A stretch of DNA of 20,052 nt. Source: Sphacelaria rigidula (taxonomy: Eukaryota > Phaeophyceae > Sphacelariales). Position 1 is the stretch's first letter, and the number at the start of each line of letters is the position of its first letter. Positions 9,530 through 16,833 of the stretch are shown here, in pieces. The notes beneath the pieces were generated by a model. It did not search any database. It saw only the letters and a program-made list of their open reading frames with translations, and was not told the DNA's origin. The translations under genes were made by a program, and so were the position numbers. The DNA is taken from the NCBI GenBank assembly GCA_964200075.2, contig CAXNAA020000575.1, positions 1 to 20,052 on the forward strand, in the 5' to 3' direction.

Positions 9530-10040
9530 ACGGGTACGTTCTATAGGGTATGAAATTTCTTACAAAACTTACAGAACCGTCGGCTACCGGTATGAAAGTC
9601 TTACAGAGTTTACCGAACTGTCGGGTACCGGTATGAAAGTCTTCCAGAAGTCACAGAACTTGTCGGGTACGGTATGGGAGGCTTACAGAAAATCGGCACC
9701 GGCAATCGGGTAACTCTTATAGGGCATACCCGCCCCTCGGGTCAGGGTAAAGGCTTTGTACAGAACTCACAGAACTGTCCGGTAAGGGAATGAGAGGCTT
9801 ACAGAACTCACAGAAACTATCGGGTAGGGTAAGGAGGTTGCACAGATAAGCGTACCCGCAACCGGGTATCTTATCAAGAGCATACCCGTGCCCCCCGGTA
9901 ACAGTACAGAAGGCCTACAGAACTCACAGAACTATCGGGTACGGGTATGAAGGTCTTGAAGAGATTACAGAACTGTCGGGTACCGGTATGGAAATCTTAC
10001 AGAGTTTTCAGAAATGTCGGGTACGGTAAATACCCGGCAA
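9530..10040. repeat. 41/42-bp minisatellite array, left half
   Basis: The unit core is CAGAACTGTCGGGTACGGTATG..., with GTCGG cores at 9579, 9620, 9662, 9777 and 9819 (periods 41, 42 and 42 where contiguous). Interrupting variants carry GCAATCGGGTA and GAGCATACCCG, so a higher-order unit is present. The block 9655-9885 is matched colinearly by 10856-11080 at a constant offset of about 1200 bp. No coding function is apparent. Open frames across it merely translate the repeat. Confidence 0.8.
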
Positions 10041-10557
10041 AATATTCCTGGTATACAGAAAACCGCACCCTACAAAACACGACCTTGGTATTACCATCAA
10101 CCCTGTGGTGGGACCTACGTCACTACAACAGTGGCGAAATACAGCAGATGACAGTTCACAAAGACTCTGGACGGCTTCACGGGGTTGATGGAGAAAGACA
10201 CACGAAGAATCGCAGTAGTACATGCGCATGGGATCATCAACATCTATCGGCTTTACGTACACTCCCAGAGAGTACATGCAGGCATTCACGGCTGCCAGGT
10301 CTCTGGAAGCCCTTCGGCATGCGACCAAAACGCCGACGGCCTTGACGACTTTCGGTGGTGGCTCATACTCTGTGCTGTACAGTACACAACGGCCTGGGGT
10401 TTGATGACCACGACATCACCATCAACGTCGATGGCGTGTGTCTTGCTACTTGATCCTCTCGTGGCGCAGATGAGCCGCCCCCGCTGGAGTCACCAGTCGA
10501 GTCTGGGGGTGATCCATTCTGACAGTCTGCAGTGTTGCTCATGTTTCGTGTTTCCAC
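10008..10557 (-). pseudogene. Frameshifted coding-like remnant, family not recognised
   Basis: On the minus strand three successive reading frames each look coding-like and hand over to the next. About 10557-10450 has a Ser/Gly-rich start (METRNMSNTADCQNGS). About 10440-10385 gives KTHAIDVDGDVVVIKPQAVV. About 10375-10090 gives EPPPKVVKAVGVLVACRRAS, later VYVKPIDVDDPMRMYYCDSS. This pattern fits a decayed gene with two frameshifts, or exons whose introns I cannot place. The DDPMRMYYCDS stretch is loosely reminiscent of the YCD-type motif in Copia retrotransposon RNase H, but that is too weak to name the element. It lies in the non-array segment between two halves of a minisatellite. Confidence 0.3.
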
Positions 10558-10741
10558 TCAGCGGTACCTCGTATCCCGCCAGATCCCACACTACAGAAGT
10601 TTTCAACATTGAATTGTTGCTGGTGCGCAGTTTTGAATAAAGGAATTAGGCGGGTTGATCGATAGGAGGTACACGTTCAGGTCATGAGGTTGTGTTTGAA
10701 TTGAACCTATATCCGTCCCTCCCCAAGGTATCAACCTGCGC

Positions 10742-11085
10742 TCATACCTGCAATCGGGTATATCTATAACGGTATACCCTAACCCCCGGTAGGGGTATGG
10801 GAGGCTTACAGAGCTCACAGAACTGTCGGGTACCGGTACTGAATGGAAGTCTTGAGGAACTTGTCGGGTACGGTATGGGAGGCTCACAAAAAACCGGTAC
10901 CGGCAATCGGGTATCCTTCAGGAGCATACTATCGCTCCGGGTACGGGTGAACATTCTGTACAGAATCCATACACCTGTCGGGTAAGGGTACGGGAGGCTT
11001 ATAGAACTCACAGAAACCGTCGGGTAGGGTATGGAGGTTGCACAGAAAACCGTCCCGCAATCGGGTATCTTATCAAGAGCACTGT
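10742..11085. repeat. 41/42-bp minisatellite array, right half
   Basis: Same unit as 9530-10040, with GTCGGG cores at 10825, 10863, 10978 and 11019. The higher-order block (TTGTCGGGTACGGTATGGGA, then GCAATCGGGTAT, then GGAGGTTGCACAGA, then GGGTATCTTATCAAGAGCA) repeats the left half in order at an offset of 1199-1201 bp. The two halves therefore descend from one array or one ~1.2 kb macro-repeat. Confidence 0.8.
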
Positions 11086-11179
11086 TCATCCACGATATAT
11101 TGCACACTGTAAAGGGAATGGGAGACACCGCATCGGTGGCCAGGTAGGTATCAGCAGGTATATATATGTACCGGGTTAC

Positions 11180-11587
11180 CTTTTCTGTCACCTTATTTTC
11201 CGGTCGAAGTATACATATCAAACTCATTAGACAACTCTCCGTAGCTATGCACGCGAAATTCTGCAGCTTCCTTTCAAGGTTTTTCCAATCTACACGGGCT
11301 CCGGGATCCATCGCGTCTGGGTATTTTTCAAAGCGTACACCATACCTATTATATTGCGTGGCCTTCGAGGTTTGCGGGGCCTTGCTGAGCCGATGTCCCT
11401 GCAGGAGGTTGGCGATTGCCGTCTTGACGGCCTCCCGTACACGGGTTGTTGCCGCAACGGGTTGACGCGGCAAGACGGCGCAGTCATTGTCCCTCGATCC
11501 TTGCGAGATCTCACAACTGTCCCCATCGTCTAACCTCGTCGAATCACCACCAGAATCACGGCTAGCGGTCGGTCGTACCAGCTTCAC
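11180..11587 (-). CDS. Exon-like segment of an unrecognised minus-strand gene
   Basis: Reading leftwards, an acceptor-like CATTTCTAAG abuts 11587 and an in-frame segment of 136 codons (408 bp) runs to a donor-like AAAAG/GTAACC at 11180. The middle portion has a strong C/G bias at third codon positions and a convincing composition: VREAVKTAIANLLQGHRLSK, later GARVDWKNLERKLQNFAC. An in-frame TAA directly upstream means it must be an internal exon or the start has been lost. There is no family I recognise. The basic, helix-forming stretch could suit a nucleic-acid-binding protein, but that is a guess. Beyond 11180 the frame enters satellite DNA, so the gene may be truncated. Confidence 0.35.
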
Positions 11588-11870
11588 TTAGAAATGCGTC
11601 CATTTCCTACTGGTTTCGACTGTCGTTTCTTTACGCAAATGGTCGCCTTGCTCGTCCGTTATGCGGTGGAGGGAGGGGGGTTGGTTTGCCGGTAGGGAGC
11701 AGAGAGCCACAAAGGTATGTTTTTCCGCGGGCAGCTGGCAGCCATTCACTATTGTTGCAGCTGACAGGCACAACATAGTACATACCCTGGAAGCTGACTT
11801 GTTCGTACACAACAGAGGTATCTCAAACTCTAGGCTCCCGGTATATAATAGTAATGCACAGTAAAAAATA

Positions 11871-12134
11871 TCAGAACCTCGAGTTTGAAATATCTCCCAC
11901 GCTCCTGGTTTGTTTGCTGGCTCTGGGTGACGGCCTTGTTTCAAGTATAAGTGATTCCGATTCATCAGCCAGCGCAACCTCACAGCCCCAAGGGTCAGGC
12001 AAATTATGAATCGGATCACTTTCTCTCGAAGAATTACTCCGAAATATCCCGAAGGGACAACGCAACACTCTCGGCTTTTTTTTCCTCGGCATGATTCGAG
12101 ATGACTCTCGTATAAGCCGTCTGCACGCCAACAA
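11871..12134 (-). CDS. Weak exon-like segment, possibly of the same minus-strand gene
   Basis: An 87-codon open segment reads MPRKKKPRVLRCPFGIFRSN and later WGCEVALADESESLILETRP, then stops at 11871. It contains a strongly basic PRKKKPR patch that would serve as a nuclear localisation signal if expressed. No ATG-consensus context or confident splice pair joins it to the segments on either side. I list it because its composition differs from the simple-sequence frames around it. It may be a chance frame. Confidence 0.2.
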   Translation of the reverse strand: MLACRRLIRESSRIMPRKKKPRVLRCPFGIFRSNSSRESDPIHNLPDPWGCEVALADESESLILETRPSPRASKQTRSVGDISNSRF

Positions 12135-12295
12135 AATATTGTAATATTAACCGGTTGAATAACCTGGATGAAAGATTTGTTCGACGGAGTGAGTTTCAGT
12201 ACGTGTAACAATATGGGTTTAGTGATGCATGTACTCGACATCGATGCGCCCACCCCATGTATACTGGATGTGTGATATGTTGTAACACCCGCTAT

Positions 12296-12330
12296 CCCGA
12301 TATATATATACATATATGTATATATACTTG
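12296..12330. repeat. TA-rich microsatellite
   Basis: An imperfect (TA)n run: CGATATATATATACATATAT followed by GTATATATAC. It interrupts the minus-strand open frame that starts at 12600 and gives it a run of Tyr/Ile codons, which argues that this part of the frame is not coding. Confidence 0.9.
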
Positions 12331-12450
12331 TACTGATACCCTGATCGGGTACTGATATACTGACCGGGCAATATGGTCGCACCCATACAACCCCAATATA
12401 TATTGAACTTTCGCAGAGGCCGCAAAGCAATCGCAACAGCACAAAATCAC

Positions 12451-12600
12451 GGGGACTAGGTTTAGCTTAGTCGCTTCAGACCTTGCCGGAGCCAAAGTTT
12501 GATCAAAATATTTTAGCAAACCCTTGCTGGTGTGATTCACCTGTCTCTTCCGAGTTGTCCTGTCCAATAGTTCATCGCCGTGACGCTTGCCACTAGCCAT
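12451..12600 (-). CDS. Candidate first exon of an unrecognised minus-strand gene
   Basis: An ATG at 12600 opens about 50 codons of ordinary, basic-rich protein sequence: MASGKRHGDELLDRTTRKRQ, then HTSKGLLKYFDQTLAPARSE. After ...TKLNLVP the same frame runs on into Cys-rich and then TA-microsatellite-encoded residues, so the coding part probably ends near 12451. There CCC/GTGATT could act as a weak donor. An alternative donor is CAG/GTGAAT after the first 20 codons. It may be the 5' end of the gene whose later exon is at 11180-11587. I do not recognise the protein. Confidence 0.3.
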
Positions 12601-12959
12601 GATACGACCCGTGCATCTCTGCTGGCGCTGTTGAAGATGAAAGCTGACCGCCTCTCACCGCGAGCGCCTGTTTAAATGCGTACCCAAGGATGTGGTGTAC
12701 GCGGCGCTGCACAACGATCACTCACTCTGTCGGTGACAGTGTCTGGCTATTCATTCTGTCCAACATTTTCTAGCGGGCTCGTCCTGTCTGATCTGCGAGC
12801 CCTGTGTTTTTTTTTTATGAATATGACAGGTCTCCCTGACACGGCTGAGCATGCCTTGACGTTGACATCCTGGTTCACATATTTTCTGCAACATGGCTTT
12901 GCTCTCGTATGATACAAGTACTTAACCAGCATCCGACCCCTATTGCAATACTGTAGAAG
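12601..12959. other. No recognised feature
   Basis: This stretch lies upstream of the ATG at 12600 (minus) and ahead of the tRNA-like element. It could contain the promoter of the minus-strand candidate, but I see no clear TATA or other motif. There is a run of T at about 12808-12817. Confidence 0.35.
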
Positions 12960-12965
12960 CCGCCG

Positions 12966-13300
12966 CGCCCCGGTGGTGTGATGGTCCGACTGTCGCCATC
13001 GGGGTGGAGAGTACAAGGGTTCGATTCTCGATGCATTGGATTTTACTTCGTAATGCCTGATTTTTACCGTGGAAAGCGTGAGAACGTGAGTAAACAAAGG
13101 AGTCGACGGAGTTTGTTTGACGTGAGTTGACGTGGTGCGGGAGTGCTGCCCCATTCCGCAAGACAAGAATGTAAGGGGTGTACCGTTGGAGAGATGGATT
13201 GATCCCGTTGGAGAGATGGGTTGATCCCGTGAGACCACAGACTCATCCCGAGGGAGGGGGGGGGTTCAAAGTGCAACAAATAAGAAAAAAGAAGACGACG
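12966..13300 (+). mobile_element. Second tRNA-like SINE candidate
   Basis: An A-box-like TGGTGTGATGGT (12974-12985) and a B-box-like GGTTCGATTCTC (13018-13029) are separated by the same distance as in the element at 3460-3700 (47 bases from CGGTGGT to the B box in both). The head does not make a clean cloverleaf. The body contains a 22-bp tandem duplication (CCGTTGGAGAGATGGRTTGA at 13183 and 13205). A purine-rich AACAAATAAGAAAAAAGAAG near 13277-13298 may be an eroded tail. The bodies of the two candidates do not obviously match, so they would be different families sharing a tRNA-like head. Confidence 0.4.
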
Positions 13301-13404
13301 TCCCATTCGCTCGAATCTTGTTGGGAGTAGTACTGTAATTTTTGGCGTCAGTTCGCATGAAGCGTGGTCTGAGTTGATTGCAGTCAGCTGCTTTTTCTCC
13401 ACAG

Positions 13405-13563
13405 TATGTGCCTCTATAACAGTAACATTGGTTCTCCAAAGCGTTTCAGCTCTCTTTCACCCACGGTTCACGAGGTATTTGCCGCCGTCTGTTCGTGCTA
13501 CTGTGACCAGTTGATTTCAATACACGACGCGACGGAGCTGATCGACGACGTCACGGAAAGGAA
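13405..13563 (+). CDS. Candidate upstream exon of the EsV-1-7 repeat gene
   Basis: A strong acceptor (CTGCTTTTTCTCCACAG, ending 13404) and a consensus donor (GTGAGT at 13564) bracket exactly 159 bp. The open frame has an ATG at 13406 and reads MCLYNSNIGSPKRFSSLSPT, then VHEVFAAVCSCYCDQLIS, then IHDATELIDDVTERK. It is open throughout and ends in phase 2. An AG at 13756-13757 would restore the phase and join it to the repeat frame just before the ATG at 13765, skipping the decayed repeat units. That junction is inferred and the acceptor is mediocre. Alternatives are a 5' UTR exon, or an exon of an ancestral longer gene now separated by broken repeats. I do not recognise the domain. Confidence 0.4.
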
Positions 13564-13610
13564 GTGAGTGCATCAGTAAGGACCGCTACAAGCCACCTCG
13601 AGGTTGACGA

Positions 13611-13764
13611 GGCTACAAGGCGGAGTTCTTCCAAACACGCCAGGAAGGGAAGGGTGAATGTGGGGAAAGAGAGGTGGGGCGACGGGGGCTGCTCCACGTG
13701 TGCGTTGTATAGTGTAGCGGGGAGCACGTAAGCGGAGTTCTGCTCCAAGCACGCCAGGGCGGAA
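13611..13764 (+). pseudogene. Decayed EsV-1-7 repeat units upstream of the intact array
   Basis: The 114-bp unit of the downstream gene continues leftward into this stretch but is broken. The Cys codon region TTCTGCTCC has become TTCTTCC (2-bp loss, frameshift) near 13626. The first Cys of the next unit is TGG instead of TGC near 13674. AAGAAA has become ACGTAA, an in-frame stop at 13729-13731. The last half unit (GCGGAGTTCTGCTCCAAGCA, from 13732) is intact and runs straight into the ATG at 13765. So the ancestral array was longer and its 5' end has been lost from the simple reading frame, or these units now lie in an intron. Confidence 0.7.
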
Positions 13765-16700
13765 ATGATGAATGTGGTGCGCAAGAGATGCGGCCACGGG
13801 GGCTGCTCCTCGCGTTCAACGTATGGTGTAGCGGGAGGGAAGACGGCGGAGTTCTGCTCCAAGCACGCCAGGGCGGGAATGGCGAATGTTGTGGATAAGA
13901 AGTGCGGCTACGAGGGCTGCTCCACGCACCCATCGTATGGTCTAGCGGGAAGCAAGAAAGCAGAGCTCTGCTCCAAGCATGCCAGGATGGGAATGGTGAA
14001 TGTGGTGGGCAAGAAGTGCGGCTACGAGGGCTGCTCCATGCGTGCATCGTATGGTGTAGCGGGGACCAAGAAAGCAGAGTTCTGTACCAAGCATGCCAGG
14101 GCGGGAATGGTGGATGTGGCGAGCAAGAGGTGCGGCTACGAGGGCTGCTCCACGCACCCATCGTATGGTGTAGCGGGAAGCAAAAAAGAGTTCTGCTTCG
14201 AGCATGCCAGGGCGGGAATGGTGAATGTGGTGGGTAAGAGGTGCGGCTACGAGGGCTGCTCCACGCGTCCAACGTATGGTGTAGCGGGAACTAAGAAAGC
14301 AGAGTTCTGCTCCAAGCATGCCAGGGCGGGAATGCTGGATGTGGCGAGCAAGAGGTGCGGCTACGAGGGCTGCTCTACGCACCCATCGTTTGGTGTAGCG
14401 GGCAGCAAGAAAGCAGAGTTCTGCTCCAAGCATGCCAGGGCGGGAATGGTGAATGTGGTGGGTAAGAGGTGCGGCTACGAGGGCTGCTACATGCGTCCAT
14501 CGTATGGTGTAGCGGGAGGCAAGAAAGCAGAGTTCTGCTCCAAGCATGCCAAGGCGGGGATGTTGGATGTGGCGAACAAGAGGTGCGGCTACGAGGGCTG
14601 CTCCACGCGTCCATCGTATGGTGTAGCGGGAAGCAAGAAAGCAGAGTTCTGCTCCAAGCACGCCAGGGCGGAAATGGTGGATATGACGAACAAAGGTTGC
14701 GGCTCCGAGGGCTGCTCCACGCGTCCATCGTATGGTGTAGCGGGGAGCAAGAGAGCGGCGTTCTGCTCCAAGCACGCCAGGGCGGGAATGGTGAATGTGT
14801 TGGATAAGAGGTGCGGCTACGAGAGCTGCTCCACGCGTTTATCTCATGGTGTGGGGGGAAGCAGAGAGGCGGAGTTCTGTTACAAGCATGCCAGGGCGGG
14901 GATGTTGGATGTGGTGGGCAAGAGGTGCGGCTACGAGGGCTGCTCTTTACGTTCGTCGTATGGTGTAGCGGGAAGCAGGAAAGCAGAGTTCTGCTCCAAG
15001 CACGCCAGGGGGGAAATGGTGGATATGACAAACAAAAGGTGCGGCTACGAGGGCTGCTCCACGCGTCCATCGTATGGTGTAGCGGGAAGCAAGAGAGCGG
15101 AGTTCTGCTCCAAGCACGCCAGGGCAGGAATGGTGCATGTGTTGGATAGGAGGTGCGGCTACGAGGGCTGTTTTACACGTTCATCGTATGGTGTAGCGGG
15201 AAGCAAGACGGCGGAGTTCTGCTCCAAGCACGCCAGGGCGGGAATGGTGCATGTGGTGGGTAAGAAGTGCCTCTACGAGGGCTGCTCTACGCGTTCAACC
15301 TATGGTGTAGCGGGAACCAAGAAAGCAGAGTTCTGCTCCAAGCACGCAAGGGCGGGAATGGTGGATGTGGCGAACAAGAGGTGCGGCTACGAGGGCTGCT
15401 CCACGCGTCCATCGTATGGTGTAGCGGGAAGAAAGACGGCGGAGTTCTGCTCCAAGCACGCCAGGGCGGGAATGGTGCATTTGGTGGATAGGAGGTGTGG
15501 CTACGCGGGCTGCTCCACGCGTCCAACGTATGGTGTAGCGGGAAGCAAGACGGCGGAGTTCTGCTCCAAGCACGCCAGGGCGGAAATGGTGGATGTGACA
15601 AACAAAAGGTGCGGCTCCGAGGGCTGCTCCACGCGTCCATCGTATGGTGTAGCGGGGAGCAAGAGAGCGGAGTTCTGCTCCAAGCATGCCAAGGCGGGAA
15701 TGGTGAATGTGTTGGATAAGAGGTGCGGCTACGTGGGCTGCTACACGTGTCCCTCGTATGGTGCAGCGGGAAGCAAGAAGGTGGAGTTCTGCTCCAAGCA
15801 CGCCAAGGCGGGAATGGTGAATGTGGTGGGCAAGCGGTGCGGCTACGAGGGCTGCTCTACACGTTCGTCGTATGGTGTAGCGGGCAGCAAGAAAGCGGAA
15901 TTCTGCTTCAAGCACGCCAGGGCGGGAATGGCAAATATTGTCGATAAGAGGTGTGGCTACGCGAACTGCTCCACACACTCATCGTATGGTGTAGCGGGAA
16001 GTAAGAAAGCAGAGTTCTGCTCCAAGCATGCCAGGGCGGGGATGTTGGATGTGGCGGGCAAGAAGTGCGACTCCGAGGACTGCTCCACGCGTCCATCGTG
16101 TGGTGTAGCGGGAAGCAAGAGAGCGGAGTTCTGCTCCGAGCATGCCAGGGCAGGAATGGTGGGTGTGGCGAACAAGAGATGTGGCTACGAGGGCTGCTCC
16201 AAACGGGCTATCGACGCGAAGCAAAACGTTGATGAGTCGAAGTTTTGCGGGCGGCACGCTAGTGCAAACAACACAGCTACGGTGTCCGACACCACGACGC
16301 TCAACATTTGGGAGGGCACCCCCGGCCCTAGCCTGACTGCGGGCGACGGAAAAAGCGTTGCTGATGTGCAAAGAGGGAAACGCAAGCGTGCAGCCTTCTC
16401 GGGTTCCGTTGCCAACGACAATGATGGTGTTCACCGTGGTGTGTACGCCGGTCTTAGGCAGGATGTAAGAATGACACTGCCCTCGGGGCACTTACCTTCG
16501 ATGGCTGAGGGTAAAGTGTTGTTGGGGGCAAGGCCAGGAACAAGAATGAAGGTGGAATTGGCAATGCCTCCTCCCACACACGGTGGCGATGGTGTGAGGG
16601 AGTATCGCGAGCACGCTGCTCCTTCGAGTGGTTGGAGCAGCTCACGTGTTGATGGTGGCTTCATGGTCAGAGGTGGTGTGAGTACGGGGCTGCTTTGTGG

Positions 16701-16833
16701 TCCGCTGGCAGTGATACCTGGATGCCTGGGCACATGCAGTGTTGTGGATTTTGAAGAGGCAGAGGAGAATCCGAACCCGAAGTTGGAACTAGAAATGTCT
16801 ACTTCGTTCCCTCGGACGTCCGGTACACGGTAG
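13765..16833 (+). CDS. EsV-1-7 cysteine-rich repeat protein with 22 tandem motifs
   Basis: A 1022-codon uninterrupted frame. From residue 9 it has 22 consecutive units of 38 residues with the spacing C-X4-C-X16-C-X2-H-X12, the EsV-1-7 motif (typical unit CGYEGCSTRPSYGVAGSKKA, then EFCSKHARAGMVNVVGKR). Unit 4 (residue 123) has lost one codon between Cys2 and Cys3. Unit 22 (residues 806-831) keeps all Cys/His positions although the rest has diverged. The tail, residues 832-1022, is repeat-free, with a basic patch RGKRKR (870-875) that may be a nuclear localisation signal and an acidic stretch near DFEEAEENPNPKLELE. Members include IMM of Ectocarpus, needed for basal development, but the biochemical role is unknown. 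Metal binding by the C/C/C/H sets is an inference. There is no signal peptide or membrane segment. The ATG at 13765 sits mid-unit, so the native start may lie in an upstream exon. A single exon for 3 kb is unusual for intron-rich brown algae. Confidence 0.9.
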   Translation: MMNVVRKRCGHGGCSSRSTYGVAGGKTAEFCSKHARAGMANVVDKKCGYEGCSTHPSYGLAGSKKAELCSKHARMGMVNVVGKKCGYEGCSMRASYGVAGTKKAEFCTKHARAGMVDVASKRCGYEGCSTHPSYGVAGSKKEFCFEHARAGMVNVVGKRCGYEGCSTRPTYGVAGTKKAEFCSKHARAGMLDVASKRCGYEGCSTHPSFGVAGSKKAEFCSKHARAGMVNVVGKRCGYEGCYMRPSYGVAGGKKAEFCSKHAKAGMLDVANKRCGYEGCSTRPSYGVAGSKKAEFCSKHARAEMVDMTNKGCGSEGCSTRPSYGVAGSKRAAFCSKHARAGMVNVLDKRCGYESCSTRLSHGVGGSREAEFCYKHARAGMLDVVGKRCGYEGCSLRSSYGVAGSRKAEFCSKHARGEMVDMTNKRCGYEGCSTRPSYGVAGSKRAEFCSKHARAGMVHVLDRRCGYEGCFTRSSYGVAGSKTAEFCSKHARAGMVHVVGKKCLYEGCSTRSTYGVAGTKKAEFCSKHARAGMVDVANKRCGYEGCSTRPSYGVAGRKTAEFCSKHARAGMVHLVDRRCGYAGCSTRPTYGVAGSKTAEFCSKHARAEMVDVTNKRCGSEGCSTRPSYGVAGSKRAEFCSKHAKAGMVNVLDKRCGYVGCYTCPSYGAAGSKKVEFCSKHAKAGMVNVVGKRCGYEGCSTRSSYGVAGSKKAEFCFKHARAGMANIVDKRCGYANCSTHSSYGVAGSKKAEFCSKHARAGMLDVAGKKCDSEDCSTRPSCGVAGSKRAEFCSEHARAGMVGVANKRCGYEGCSKRAIDAKQNVDESKFCGRHASANNTATVSDTTTLNIWEGTPGPSLTAGDGKSVADVQRGKRKRAAFSGSVANDNDGVHRGVYAGLRQDVRMTLPSGHLPSMAEGKVLLGARPGTRMKVELAMPPPTHGGDGVREYREHAAPSSGWSSSRVDGGFMVRGGVSTGLLCGPLAVIPGCLGTCSVVDFEEAEENPNPKLELEMSTSFPRTSGTR

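Noticed and set aside
9530-11085. A CRISPR-like array, because of regular repeats.
   Set aside because: Units are contiguous and degenerate with no unique spacers, and the context is eukaryotic.
10742-11160. Continuation of the minus-strand frame below 11180 into a Pro/Tyr-rich protein.
   Set aside because: The sequence there is the 41-bp minisatellite, and the repeated SIPYPT-type residues are its translation.
12966-13036. A functional tRNA gene.
   Set aside because: A- and B-box-like motifs exist, but the T-stem mismatches and the anticodon loop lacks the expected U33, so a tRNA-derived repeat is likelier. The same holds for the head at 3632-3700.
13902-15947. Plus-strand second-frame peptides rich in RLRGLLHAS...VWCSGKQ repeats.
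   Set aside because: They are out-of-frame translations of the same 114-bp unit, broken at irregular points where the true frame is not.
13613-16175. Long minus-strand open frames (up to 277 codons) across the repeat array, Pro/Ser/Trp-rich or Leu/Ala/Arg-rich.
   Set aside because: They are antisense shadows. The 114-bp unit is a multiple of three, so any frame free of stops in one unit stays open over many. They keep no known motif, while the plus frame keeps all Cys/His.
13765-16833. An integrated phaeovirus, since the motif is named from EsV-1.
   Set aside because: No capsid, polymerase, integrase or other viral gene is visible in 20 kb, and the surroundings are transposon and satellite DNA. 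The family is abundant in host genomes.
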